A stretch of 11,551 nt of DNA from Mycoplasmoidaceae bacterium (GTDB taxonomy: Bacteria > Bacillota_I > Bacilli_A > Mycoplasmatales > Mycoplasmoidaceae), in assembly GCA_024427125.1 (NCBI GenBank), contig JAKSVN010000020.1:1-11551 (forward strand). Reading direction: 5' to 3'. Both the position numbers and the translations under genes were made by a program. Positions 1 to 7,046 of the stretch are shown piece after piece; within the stretch, counting starts at the first letter, position 1; each line of letters begins with the position of its first letter. The notes below the pieces were generated by a model. It was not told where the DNA came from. It was given only the letters and a program-made list of their open reading frames with translations, and searched no databases.

Positions 1-51
1 TTGAAGGAATTTTCCGTTTTTTATAGTGTCACCGTTTTGGGGTTCACTACA
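1..51. mobile_element. Probable end of an IS3-family insertion sequence (terminal inverted repeat)
   Basis: Read on the minus strand from base 51, the sequence begins TGTAGTGAACCCC, continues AAAACGGTGACA, and then runs into further A-rich DNA towards base 1. This start-with-TG, C-run, A-run and GACA layout resembles the terminal repeat of IS150-group IS3 elements as I recall it. The element body would lie to the left of the window. It ends 12 bp beyond the mgtA stop codon. No transposase is visible, so the call rests on the terminal repeat alone; a chance resemblance is possible. Confidence 0.45.
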
Positions 52-63
52 TTTATCTCTTTT

Positions 64-2763
64 TTATATTCATTCTCTATGGTTAACTTTCATGTAAAGT
101 CGCTTAGTTACTTCAGCCAAAACAATGTATCCTAAGATAATTCCAAGTAGTGCTAACCAGAACCAAGGGTTTAAATGACATGTTACACCAGGTTGTTGAA
201 CAAATTGTAAACCATAGTTCAAACCAGGTATAAATGGAACAATCATTAACAATACCATAGCAACACTAGTTGATAAGATAACAGCCAATGATGGGTTTGT
301 TTGAATAAATGCTGTCTTTCTACTACGTAGAACATAGATAATAATTGTTTGACTAATTGCAGCTTCTATAAATCATCCTGCTTGGAACAATGCTTTATAT
401 TCGATTGATTTGTAACCAAAGCCAAAATATAAAACTAAGAATGTTGTAACATCAAAGATAGTACTTACTGGTCCAAGAATGACCATGAATTTAATAATCG
501 ACATGGCATTCCAATTCTTTGGTGTTTGCAAGAACCTATTATCAATTGCATCCCAAGGGATGGACAATTGTGTAAAGTCATAGAATAGGTTCATAAAAAT
601 AATTTGAATAGGAGCAAGTGGGTTAAATGGTAACCAACAAGCTGCTACCAACATTGATAACATGTTACCAAAGTTGCTACTTAATGAAATCTTTATATAT
701 TTCATAATGTTAGCAAATGTTCTTCTACCTTGTAATGCACCATTACCAAGAATTTCTAGATCCTTTTCTAGCAAGATAACATCAGCAGATTCTTTTGCAA
801 TATCTACTGCTGTATCTACAGAAATAGCAATATCTGCTGCTCTCATTGCTGGAGCATCATTAATACCATCTCCCATAAAACCAACAACATGTTTGTTTGC
901 TTTTAATGCTCTAACAATATTTGCTTTTTGTTCAGGAGATAGTTTTGCAAAGATGGTTACATCTTTAACTTTTTCTCTAAGTTCATCAAAGTCCATCTTT
1001 TCAATATCTTCACCAAGTAGGACTTTGTTAAACCCTAATCCTAATTGTTGGCAAATGTATTTTGTTACTTTTTCATTATCACCAGTTAAAATTTTTACTT
1101 CTACACCTTTGTTAAGTAAATCTTTAACCGCTGCTTTAGCAGACATCTTAGGTGGGTCAAGTAAGGCAATGAATCCAACTAACATTAAATCTTTTTCGTC
1201 TTCATCAGAAAAAGCTTCATTCTTCAATAATGGTTCATGATTAGTTGCTACGCAAATAACTCTCATTCCATTTTCATTTAAATCAGTTATTTGTTTTTTA
1301 ATCTTGTTTGTTCATTCTCTAGTCAAATCAACAACTTTACCATCTACTAGAATCTTTGAACAAACATTTAAAATTTCTTCTGATGCACCTTTAGTGATAA
1401 GAATCTTCTTATCATTATTGTCTGAAACAATGATTGACATTCTTCTTCTTTCAAAGTCAAATGGAATTTCATCAACTTTCTTATATTGTTGAACCTTTTC
1501 CATAATATGCCTTTGCATAGCACGTTCAACAATAGCTTTATCAATTAAGTTCTTTAATCCTGTTTGGTGATAAGAGTTTAAACATCCATAAAGTAAAACA
1601 TCATTATCTTCTTTACCTAGAACATTTAAATGTTCTTGTAAGATAATGTGGTCTTCTGTTAATGTACCAGTTTTGTCAGTACATAATACATCCATTGCAC
1701 CAAATGTTTGAATAGCATTAACATTCTTAATAATGGCTTTTTGTTTAGAAAACTTAATTGCCTCTTTAGTTAGGTTTAATGTAACAATCATTGGTAACAT
1801 TTCAGGAATAATAGCAATAGCTGCTGCTAATGAGAATGACAATGATTGAATTCATGCATCAGAACTCTTATTAACTAAATATCCTCTTGTGCCTTTAATT
1901 ACAAAGATAATTAAGCACATGATAGCCATAGTAATAAGGATGATTTGTCCTACCTTCTTAATACCTTTGTCAAAGCTTGTTGGTGGTCTTTTAGCTCCTA
2001 CAGCTTTAGCAACCTTTCCTAAGAATGTAGCTGATCCAGTTTGCACTGCAATACCATAAGCAGATCCTGATGCAACCGTTGTTCCCATAAAACAAATATT
2101 ATTACATGTTAAAGCAGATAGTACCCTATCAGGTACTAATGCAGTCTTTTCAACTGGTTCCGATTCACCAGTTAAAGCAGATTGTGTGATGAAAAGGTCT
2201 TTTGCATATAACAATCTCATATCTGCAGGAACCATATCTCCTGCGGCTAAGTGAATAATATCTCCAGGAACAATATTTTGAATTGGAATTTCTTTTTTAA
2301 CTCCATTTCTTTCTACTGCTGCTGTAGTATTAATCATTTCATTTAACTTTTCACTGGCTTTGCCAGATTTAAAGTTTTGGATAAAGTTTAAAGTACCAGA
2401 TAAAACTATCATTCCAATGATAATACCAAATGATACTCATTCAGATGTCTCAATAGTTTTAGATTGGAAAACAGGTAATAAAATACTTAACAAACCTACT
2501 ATAAGTAGGATAGCAGTAAATGGAGTAACAAAAGCTTCAAATAAAGTTTTATATCAAGTTACTTTATTTCTATTAGCGATAGAATTGTAGCCATACTTGT
2601 CTAGTTTGGCTTCAATTTGTTCTTCTCTTAAACCATTTTCACTTGTTTCAAAGTCATTAAGTAAAGTTTTAGGTTGTTTAGTAGCTTGCTCTACCAAAAA
2701 CTGACCTTGCTTTTGTGTGATATATAGTTTTCTTTTTTCTTTACGTTCTGTTCTCTTAGACAT
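64..2763 (-). CDS. mgtA: Magnesium-translocating P-type ATPase (P3B, MgtA/MgtB type)
   Basis: This is an 899-aa membrane pump that imports Mg2+ at the expense of ATP. It is continuous only when TGA is read as Trp (for example residue 70), and its length is normal for the family. Visible motifs, numbered from the ATG at 2763, are the actuator TGES at 198-201, the M4 signature PEMLPMIV, the phosphorylation loop DKTGT with Asp363, TGDN near 560 and the hinge GDGIND at 631-636. The PEMLPMIV form of M4 is typical of MgtA-type Mg2+ ATPases rather than Ca2+ or K+ pumps. Hydrophobic M1-M2 follow residue 75 and the C-terminal helix cluster is intact, ending REWI. The chosen ATG lacks a Shine-Dalgarno. 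An in-frame TTG at 2787 and a leader ORF with a strong ribosome site lie upstream, so initiation may depend on coupling. Function is confident; the exact start is not. Confidence 0.95.
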
Positions 2764-2793
2764 GTTATTACATGCTAAGCAAATCAAGATAGA

Positions 2794-2853
2794 TTAAAAC
2801 AATGTAAGGATAAATACATCGCCTTGATCTAACTGTGTCGATTCACTTGTCAT
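2794..2853 (-). CDS. 19-codon leader ORF upstream of and in frame with mgtA
   Basis: An ATG at 2853 follows AAGGAAAGGA at ideal spacing, the best ribosome site in this part of the window. It encodes MTSESTQLDQGDVFILTLF and stops at TAA (2794-2796). The mgtA ATG lies 30 nt downstream in exactly the same frame, with no stop between. Without the TAA, the product would be one protein with a hydrophobic stretch (VFILTLF, then SILICLAC) before the basic KRTERKEKRK start of MgtA. It could be a regulatory leader peptide that couples translation to mgtA, an N-terminal extension broken by a nonsense mutation, or a sequencing error. No similarity to the Salmonella MgtL peptide is claimed. Confidence 0.5.
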   Translation of the reverse strand: MTSESTQLDQGDVFILTLF

Positions 2854-2872
2854 ATTTATCCTTTCCTTGTTA

Positions 2873-2900
2873 ATATGTTTATTATACATAATAAACATAT
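2873..2900 (-). promoter_or_regulatory. Perfect palindrome overlapping the mgtA -10 box (promoter/operator)
   Basis: Two perfect 13-bp arms, ATATGTTTATTAT and its complement, are separated by 2 bp. On the minus strand the centre contains TATAAT (2886-2881), a good -10 box, so transcription should start near 2874 and give a leader of about 20 nt before the leader-ORF ATG. A dyad lying directly on the -10 box suggests a repressor or metalloregulator operator. The AT-rich composition makes some chance symmetry possible, but 13 perfect pairs are unusual. Confidence 0.55.
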
Positions 2901-2908
2901 ATATAAAT

Positions 2909-2937
2909 AAAAAAGCAATGGTTAGCATTGCTTTTTT
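2909..2937 (-). terminator. Intrinsic terminator after the repeat lipoprotein gene
   Basis: GCAATG (2915-2920) pairs with CATTGC (2926-2931) around a 5-nt loop, flanked by AAAAAA and TTTTTT. It lies 20 bp past the stop of the minus-strand lipoprotein gene and just upstream of the mgtA promoter palindrome. The symmetric A/T flanks allow it to act in both directions. Confidence 0.8.
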
Positions 2938-2956
2938 AGCCTATGTATAAGAAATA

Positions 2957-4036
2957 TTAGTATCAGAAATATTTATTACCTTGTTGTGGGGTGCCCGAAA
3001 ATGAACCGCTTGTGCCAGAAAACATATCTTCTGTTGAATATTCTGGTACAGTTATGTTTGTTAAATCCAAAACTAATGGATCAACTGCGGTTTCATTGTT
3101 CTCTTTAATATATAAATCAGAACAGTTCATAAACATAGAATGACAGCAGAATCGAGCAAGATAATTTATTTTTAATAGTGGTGCAGAAAATAACGAAACA
3201 CAACGAGCAAACATCGTACGATAACAACCTTCTGTGAGATTTGTTGCTGGTAATTCTGGAGCAGTGTTTAACGCACCACAATCAGCAAACATATTATTGT
3301 AACAGTAATCTGCAAGTTTGGTAGATGGTAATTTAGGAGCGCTTATTAAACCTTGACATTCATAAAACATCGAATGATAACAATGATTTGTTAAATCGGA
3401 ATAGTTAATCATGCTATTTACATTACCGGATGCCTTAATTTCGTTGTTTTCGGCTATTAAAAATTTAAAGTAGTGGGCGGCATTTAGAGAAAGGGTGTCT
3501 TTTGTATTTCTAACATACAACTTTTTTCCATCATCAATTTCTATGTTGGTCTCAGCACTTCATCTACTTCAATTTTCACCATCTTCACTTGTTTCAATGT
3601 TTGCGCCCAAATCACCACCACCTTGAATTTTATAGCTAATAGATGGGTCATCATCACCAGTTGATCCTGCTTTTTCAAAACAAAGAGGAGCATAAACATT
3701 TAATTCACAAGAATCTTCAAAACCGCCATCATTTGTTTTAACAGTAATTGTTGTTGTTCCTTCTTTATAAGAAGTAATAACACCATTATCATCAATAGTC
3801 GCTACAGTTTTATCGGATGAATCTCATGTAACAGATTTATCGGTTGCATCAGATGGTTCAATTTTATATTCTAATGTCAATTTATCATGTATGCTACACC
3901 CAACATTTTCCTTGACCATTTTAATATCTTGAACAGGAACATTTGTTGTTGGTGTTTGATTGCATCCTGCTAAATAAATGGTTGGAATGCTCAATGTGCT
4001 TACAATAAAAGGTGCTAATAACTTTACTGCCTTCAT
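2957..4036 (-). CDS. Surface lipoprotein with BIG_2 Ig-like domain and 26-residue Cys repeats
   Basis: The product is 359 aa. Residues 1-25 form a lipoprotein signal with lipobox LAGC (Cys25), so the mature protein should be lipid-anchored outside the cell. Residues about 30-115 match the BIG_2 pattern (VTWDSSD, VATIDDNGVIT, GTTTITV). The C-terminal half (about 220-310) holds three full 26-residue repeats and a partial fourth of the form YxxMFxxCxxL plus APxLPxT, a type I associate with surface proteins of gut bacteria. Three Trp codons or more are TGA. Starting at the ATG at 4036 gives the canonical signal peptide. There is no Shine-Dalgarno, and TATAAT ends 6 nt before the ATG, so the mRNA is probably leaderless. 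The gene ends YFWY just before a hairpin terminator. Ligand and role are unknown; adhesion or antigenic variation is inference. Confidence 0.85.
3107..3379 (-). repeat. Tandem 26-residue repeats within the lipoprotein gene (3.5 copies)
   Basis: Consecutive units begin YHSMFYEC, YNNMFADC, YRTMFARC and CHSMFMNC. Each full unit is exactly 26 residues (78 bp) and ends in Cys. The first two carry APKLPSTKL and APELPATNL; the third diverges to APLLKINYL, and the fourth breaks off after SDLYI. The Cys at the end of each unit and the one in MFxxC are conserved. Confidence 0.85.
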
Positions 4037-4042
4037 ATTAGA

Positions 4043-4048
4043 ATTATA
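4043..4048 (-). promoter_or_regulatory. -10 box placing transcription start at the lipoprotein ATG
   Basis: TATAAT on the minus strand ends 6 nt before the ATG at 4036, so a start about 7 nt downstream falls on the A of the ATG. No purine-rich ribosome site lies between, and no clear -35 box is seen. Confidence 0.6.
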
Positions 4049-4060
4049 TATAAATAAGAT

Positions 4061-4083
4061 AAAAAAAGAGGTTACCCTCTTTT
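4061..4083 (-). terminator. Intrinsic terminator after the zinc-ribbon gene
   Basis: AGAGG (4067-4071) pairs with CCTCT (4076-4080) around TTAC, with an A run on one side that becomes a T run on the minus strand. It begins directly after the stop codon at 4084-4086 and lies 25 bp from the next lipoprotein start. Confidence 0.75.
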
Positions 4084-4200
4084 CTATTTGCCAACTTTGA
4101 TTGCTGTTACATTGTCTGATTGACACAAAGGGCAAACTGGTTTTTTACCTTCTGGGCAATCAAATGTAGCTTGACATGAATTGCATTTATATTGAGCCAT
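4084..4200 (-). CDS. 38-aa zinc-ribbon (rubredoxin-like) protein
   Basis: This tiny protein begins MAQYKCNSCQATF and contains two CxxC knuckles, Cys6-Cys9 and Cys23-Cys26, with another Cys at 15. The spacing fits a zinc ribbon or rubredoxin-like fold that binds Zn or Fe. Rubredoxin proper is longer, so the specific role is unknown. The ATG at 4200 lies 2 nt after the TAA of the upstream membrane-protein gene, and its ribosome site AAGGA is embedded in the last codons of that gene. This implies one transcript with translational coupling. A hairpin terminator follows the TAG immediately. It is intact and shows no sign of transfer. Confidence 0.85.
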   Translation of the reverse strand: MAQYKCNSCQATFDCPEGKKPVCPLCQSDNVTAIKVGK

Positions 4201-4202
4201 AT

Positions 4203-4664
4203 TTATTCCTTATTACCTTTATTAATAATTTTTTTACCTAATCTTTTACCTATGAATCATCCTATAAAGACTAATACTGGTGAAGCAAATCCAATAATGT
4301 TAATTAGAATTGAATCTTTTAAGATTGGTAATCAGAACAAGATAACCATAATAATATCTGGTGTTAAGACAAATAACACAGATAAGAATAGAATCTTTCT
4401 AGTATTCTTAACTGATTTAGGGTTGTTAAGCTTCTTAGCAACCATAATTAGTAGAATTGCACATATTAACCATATTAATGAGTTAAATAGGGTAATAGTA
4501 GACAAGATTCCGATGTAGTAATCATACTCATGTGTTTGATAGGCAACATTCATTGCAGATAAGATAAATACTGCTACAGAGATCAATGTATGAATCAATC
4601 CAGTAACACTAAATCATTTCAATAATCTGGCAAAAGGTGCCTTTGCTTTAGTTACTTGTTCCAT
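4203..4664 (-). CDS. Four-helix integral membrane protein, function unknown
   Basis: The product is 153 aa, starting MEQVTKAKAPFARLL and ending KKIINKGNKE. Hydrophobic stretches suggest four membrane helices at about 18-38, 52-76, 97-117 and 123-143. A charged loop (KKLNNPKSVKNTRK) lies between the second and third helices and the C-terminus is basic, consistent with both being cytoplasmic. Trp codons include TGA. I do not recognise the family. It is the first gene of an operon with the 38-aa zinc ribbon, whose start lies 2 nt after this stop. TATAAT ends 6 nt before the ATG, so initiation may be leaderless; AGGA within that gap is too close to act as a normal ribosome site. Confidence 0.8.
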
Positions 4665-4670
4665 AGTCCT

Positions 4671-4676
4671 ATTATA
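4671..4676 (-). promoter_or_regulatory. -10 box 6 nt before the membrane-protein ATG
   Basis: TATAAT on the minus strand is followed by AGGACT and then ATG. This is the same geometry as the neighbouring lipoprotein promoter and predicts a leaderless transcript for the two-gene operon. Confidence 0.6.
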
Positions 4677-4693
4677 CCCCTAAAATACACCCT

Positions 4694-4714
4694 AAAAAGC
4701 ACTATGTGCTTTTT
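4694..4714. terminator. Terminator-like hairpin between divergent promoters
   Basis: AAAAAGCAC (4694-4702) pairs with GTGCTTTTT (4706-4714) around TAT. It looks like a bidirectional terminator, yet the flanking genes (4664 minus, 4763 plus) point away from it, so it terminates neither. It abuts the possible -35 region of the plus-strand promoter. It could insulate the two promoters, act as an operator, or be left from a lost gene. Confidence 0.6.
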
Positions 4715-4742
4715 GTTGTATAAACCTATAAAAAGGTATAAT
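4713..4742 (+). promoter_or_regulatory. Promoter of the SWIB-domain gene
   Basis: TATAAT at 4737-4742 is preceded by a weak -35 candidate TTGTTG (4713-4718) at 18 bp. A ribosome site AAAGGA then lies about 8 nt before the ATG, giving a conventional short leader. Confidence 0.6.
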
Positions 4743-4762
4743 ATAGGTGAAAGGAATTCCTT

Positions 4763-5011
4763 ATGGGAAAAAGTATTACAGAATTAAAATTAACTCCTTC
4801 TGCTAAATTAGCAGCTGTTGTAGGTGCTGGTAAAATTACTAGACCACAAGCAGTTAAGAAGGTATGAGCTTACATTAAAGCTCACAAACTACAAGACAAG
4901 AAGAATAAAAGAAACATCAACACTGATGCTAAACTTAAACCAATCTTTGGTGGTAAAAATACAATTACTATGTTCGAAGTTGGTAAATACTTGTCAAAAG
5001 AATTAAAGTAG
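4763..5011 (+). CDS. Stand-alone SWIB/MDM2-domain protein
   Basis: The 82-aa product consists almost wholly of one SWIB domain. Visible hallmarks are an N-terminal L-x-x-V-x-G segment (LAAVVGAGKITRP), the AVKKVWAYIKAHKLQD helix, NKRNINTDAKL, the FGGK turn, and the final MFEVGKYLSKEL helix. SWIB domains are related to MDM2's p53-binding fold and occur in eukaryotic chromatin remodellers, in chlamydiae as small proteins or topoisomerase tails, and sporadically in other bacteria. A DNA- or chromatin-related role here is inference only. One Trp codon is TGA. The start has a good ribosome site (AAAGGA), and a strong convergent terminator follows the TAG. It is an isolated single-gene unit, with divergent and convergent neighbours. 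Confidence 0.85.
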
Positions 5012-5027
5012 TTAATTTTGAACTTTC

Positions 5028-5056
5028 AAAAAAAGAGGGGTTAAACCCTCTTTTTT
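5028..5056. terminator. Bidirectional terminator between convergent genes
   Basis: GAGGG (5035-5039) pairs with CCCTC (5046-5050), extended by A and T runs on either side (5028-5034 and 5051-5056). It lies between the SWIB gene (plus) and the small membrane protein gene (minus) and can serve both. Confidence 0.85.
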
Positions 5057-5060
5057 ATTA

Positions 5061-5285
5061 TTAAGCAGCTGGTGCTGCAGGTGCTGTTGCACTAGGTGCT
5101 TGTGCTGTCTTATTTGTTGGTTTATAGAATAGATATAACATCAAACAAACAAGAGATAGGATCGAGAAGATAATACATAAGATCTTCATAGCTAATGCTG
5201 CTGCAGGAGCAAAGCTAATGCATAAGAAGATAAACATCAATCCAACAAAACCTAAAGTTAAATACAATAATAATTTTTTATACAT
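5061..5285 (-). CDS. Small two-helix membrane protein with Ala/Pro-rich tail
   Basis: The product is 74 aa. After MYKK come two hydrophobic segments (about 5-27 and 33-53) separated only by an Ala-rich hinge (APAAALAM), then a basic step (FYKPTNK) and an Ala/Pro/Thr tail of about 15 residues ending APAAPAA. The tail is probably cytoplasmic if the positive-inside rule holds. I do not recognise a family. The ribosome site AGGAG lies 5 nt before the ATG and TATAAT at 5304-5309 gives an 18-nt gap to the ATG, a conventional arrangement. The gene lies directly downstream of the tRNA fragment and its terminator, which makes it a candidate for the original chromosomal neighbour of tRNA-Trp. Confidence 0.75.
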   Translation of the reverse strand: MYKKLLLYLTLGFVGLMFIFLCISFAPAAALAMKILCIIFSILSLVCLMLYLFYKPTNKTAQAPSATAPAAPAA

Positions 5286-5316
5286 AATTTCTCCTATGTA
5301 AATATTATATAAAAAG

Positions 5317-5340
5317 AAAAAGGGCTAAAAGCCCTTTTTG
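5317..5340 (-). terminator. Intrinsic terminator adjacent to the tRNA-Trp 3' fragment A
   Basis: AGGGCT (5321-5326) pairs with AGCCCT (5330-5335) around AAA, with long A and T flanks. On the minus strand it begins about 6-10 nt after the CCA of fragment A, where a tRNA terminator belongs. No protein gene on the minus strand needs a terminator here, because the DUF6273 gene has its own hairpins nearer its stop. It is best read as the native terminator of tRNA-Trp. Confidence 0.75.
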
Positions 5341-5346
5341 ATTTAA

Positions 5347-5370
5347 TGGCAGGGTGGCAGGATTTGAACC
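5347..5370 (-). repeat. tRNA-Trp 3'-end fragment A
   Basis: This matches the 3' end of the tRNA at 11473-11547 (CCA, acceptor strand and most of the T arm) with one base missing from the acceptor run, then diverges at 5371. It has the same orientation as the full tRNA. Together with the flank back to 5335 it is identical over 36 bp to 7035-7070. It lacks the anticodon, D arm and 5' acceptor strand, so it cannot be functional. Confidence 0.85.
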
Positions 5371-5561
5371 AAAAATGCTTATGTCTGAGTCTTTTATATA
5401 TTACTTATTTTACTAGTAAATATAATTTGCTAAATAATGAAATTAATAACATTAGCCTAATTTATACACTAAAACAAAAAACACCGGTTTTACGGTGTTG
5501 GTGGTGTCATAACAAAAGGCCTTAAGCAAAATGATACATTCTATTACGAATAGTTTGTGAA
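5371..5561. other. Intergenic stretch without a gene
   Basis: There is no coding frame of note. It holds a strong minus-strand terminator at 5472-5499 and a short dyad CTATT/AATAG at 5541-5553. It separates tRNA fragment A from the 3' end of the DUF6273-like gene. The sequence AAAAAACACCG (5476-5486) recurs beside tRNA fragment C at 10387-10397. Confidence 0.6.
5472..5499 (-). terminator. GC-stem terminator downstream of the DUF6273-like gene
   Basis: On the minus strand AACACCG pairs with CGGTGTT around TAAAAC, followed by a run beginning TTTTT. It lies about 100 bp past the stop of the minus-strand lipoprotein gene, after a first weaker hairpin. Confidence 0.7.
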
Positions 5562-5584
5562 AAATACTAACAAGTTAATATTTT
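5560..5584 (-). terminator. Weaker hairpin terminator just after the DUF6273-like gene
   Basis: AAATACTAAC pairs with GTTAATATTT around AA with one C-A mismatch, giving a T run on the minus strand. Nearly the same stem (AATACTAAC/GTTAGTATT) ends the BspA-like gene at 10298-10326, which suggests a shared module. Confidence 0.55.
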
Positions 5585-5595
5585 GTTAACTGGTT

Positions 5596-6996
5596 CTAAA
5601 TGCAGAAACAAGGGGCAACCGCAGGATGTTTTCCAATAGGCGGTGTAACTGATGAAATTTCTAATTTATTAGACTCATTAACACTTCAGGCTCTGTTGAC
5701 CCATTTCATGAGAGGTGTTGTAATTCAATACCTACATGAATTTCCTTTTAAATCACAACGGTTTAGACATGTAAAAGAATCGTCCTCACTTAAAATATGT
5801 TGATTAATATAAAAATATTCAACATTGCTACTAAAAGCATCAAGCTGTGCATAATAATCATATTGTGCTTCTTTGCCGTAATTGTGTGGTTGCCCTTCTT
5901 CACAATACAAATTTAATATATTTGCTTCATCCTTAATGTCTGAAAAATTGGTATTTTGAATACCATTTATTGAAAAAAGATTAGAAATTGTTGGTTCAAA
6001 CAATTTGGTAGGCTTTGGATCTGATTTTTGTCAATTTAAGTAAGGGTCTATGCCAACAATACGTGACACTTGTTTTATGCCTTGAGACAAACCATCATTG
6101 TCACCATCTTTTATCATTTCATAAACACTTGTTCCCTCATATGCTTGTGTTGCATCATTTAAGAAATGTAATAATTCTGAAGTTCAATAATTACGGTCGC
6201 TTCCTTCCGCAAAAGGATCGCATCAATCACATTGCATAGCATTCCCATCACTATCACAAATCACATTTTTAAATTGAAACGTTAATGCTGCTTTTGTATC
6301 ATCACCATTTACATTTCCTTCTTGATAAATGGTATCTTCTTGCGTATCTAAAACTATAACTTTATGGTTATTACCGTTAATTTCTACATTTCTCTCTTGA
6401 CCTATAAAATCTTGCATCGTAGTAGCATTTTTCTTATCATATGGATCAGGAGTTGATAAGTCATCTAATTGGAAAGTGTCACAAAACATGCTGGTGCTTC
6501 CAGTTTCTTCCAATAAATCGCAAGCTTGAATTATGTCTGACCAACCACAAGTGTTAAAATCTGTTCTACAAGGCGCTGGTGGAACATATTTAGGAATTAC
6601 GATATCTGAAACGGAACCTGTACCAGAAATTTTACTAGTCTCATCATCGTAATTAAAAGTTAAAATTCCATTGATGTCATGATCAATTTCTTCAGAAAAA
6701 ACTATTTTTAATACATTAGGTCTATCATATGTTAGACCTTGAGGAGTAATGTCGGTTACTTGTTTTGTTCCATCATAAATAAACAGAAAGTTAGTAAAGG
6801 TTATTTTATCTTCAGTTGGTTGCCAATCAAGACTAATGGTTGCTTCTATGTAAGAAGACATAGAACAATTACTTACAGAAAATTCAAGTTTGGTTGGTTC
6901 AGGTTCAGGACCTGGTTTTTCTCCACATGCAGACAAACTAATCATTGGTGTAAGTGCTGTCAATGTTATAGGCAATAAAATCAGTTTTCTTTTCAT
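5596..6996 (-). CDS. DUF6273-like surface lipoprotein
   Basis: The 466-aa product is continuous only with TGA as Trp (for example residue 258). MKRKLILLPITLTALTP is a lipoprotein signal with lipobox LSAC (Cys24), then a Pro/Glu linker. Residues about 35-130 look like a beta-rich domain I cannot name. From about 155 the pattern fits DUF6273: an NYWTSELLHFLND segment (W, then LN), a KLFEPTISNLFS segment where homologues have a K-hydrophobic-LS motif, a C-terminal YWITTP and the ending VAPCFCI. DUF6273 proteins are secreted or surface proteins of unknown function. Upstream frame-matching codons to 7179 are not used: they run through a tRNA fragment. The ATG at 6996 has no ribosome site and lies 10 nt after TATAAT. 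The gene is bounded by tRNA fragments A and B. The DUF6273 call is from memory of the family pattern. Confidence 0.75.
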
Positions 6997-7006
6997 ATCA
7001 TACATC

Positions 7007-7012
7007 ATTATA
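7007..7012 (-). promoter_or_regulatory. -10 box of the DUF6273-like lipoprotein gene
   Basis: TATAAT lies 10 nt before the ATG at 6996. Two earlier in-frame ATGs fall inside or at the expected start site, so the first one usable is that of MKRKL. Little or no leader and no Shine-Dalgarno are predicted. Fragment B ends only about 35 bp upstream of the box. Confidence 0.55.
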
Positions 7013-7046
7013 TAAAATAAAAGATGTACACACATTTTTGATTTAA

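Noticed and set aside
662..1240. 192-aa plus-strand open frame
   Set aside because: It is the antisense shadow of mgtA, with no ribosome site and low-complexity Ser/Leu-rich composition.
64..2763. mgtA as a pseudogene broken by several in-frame stop codons
   Set aside because: Every internal stop is TGA, all segments share one frame, the motifs are intact, and the length is normal once TGA is read as Trp.
5347..5370. Functional tRNA gene at fragments A, B or C
   Set aside because: The 5' acceptor strand and D arm are missing in all three, and A and B also lack the anticodon.
5600..5803. 67-aa plus-strand open frame
   Set aside because: It is antisense to the conserved C-terminus of the DUF6273-like gene and has no promoter or ribosome site.
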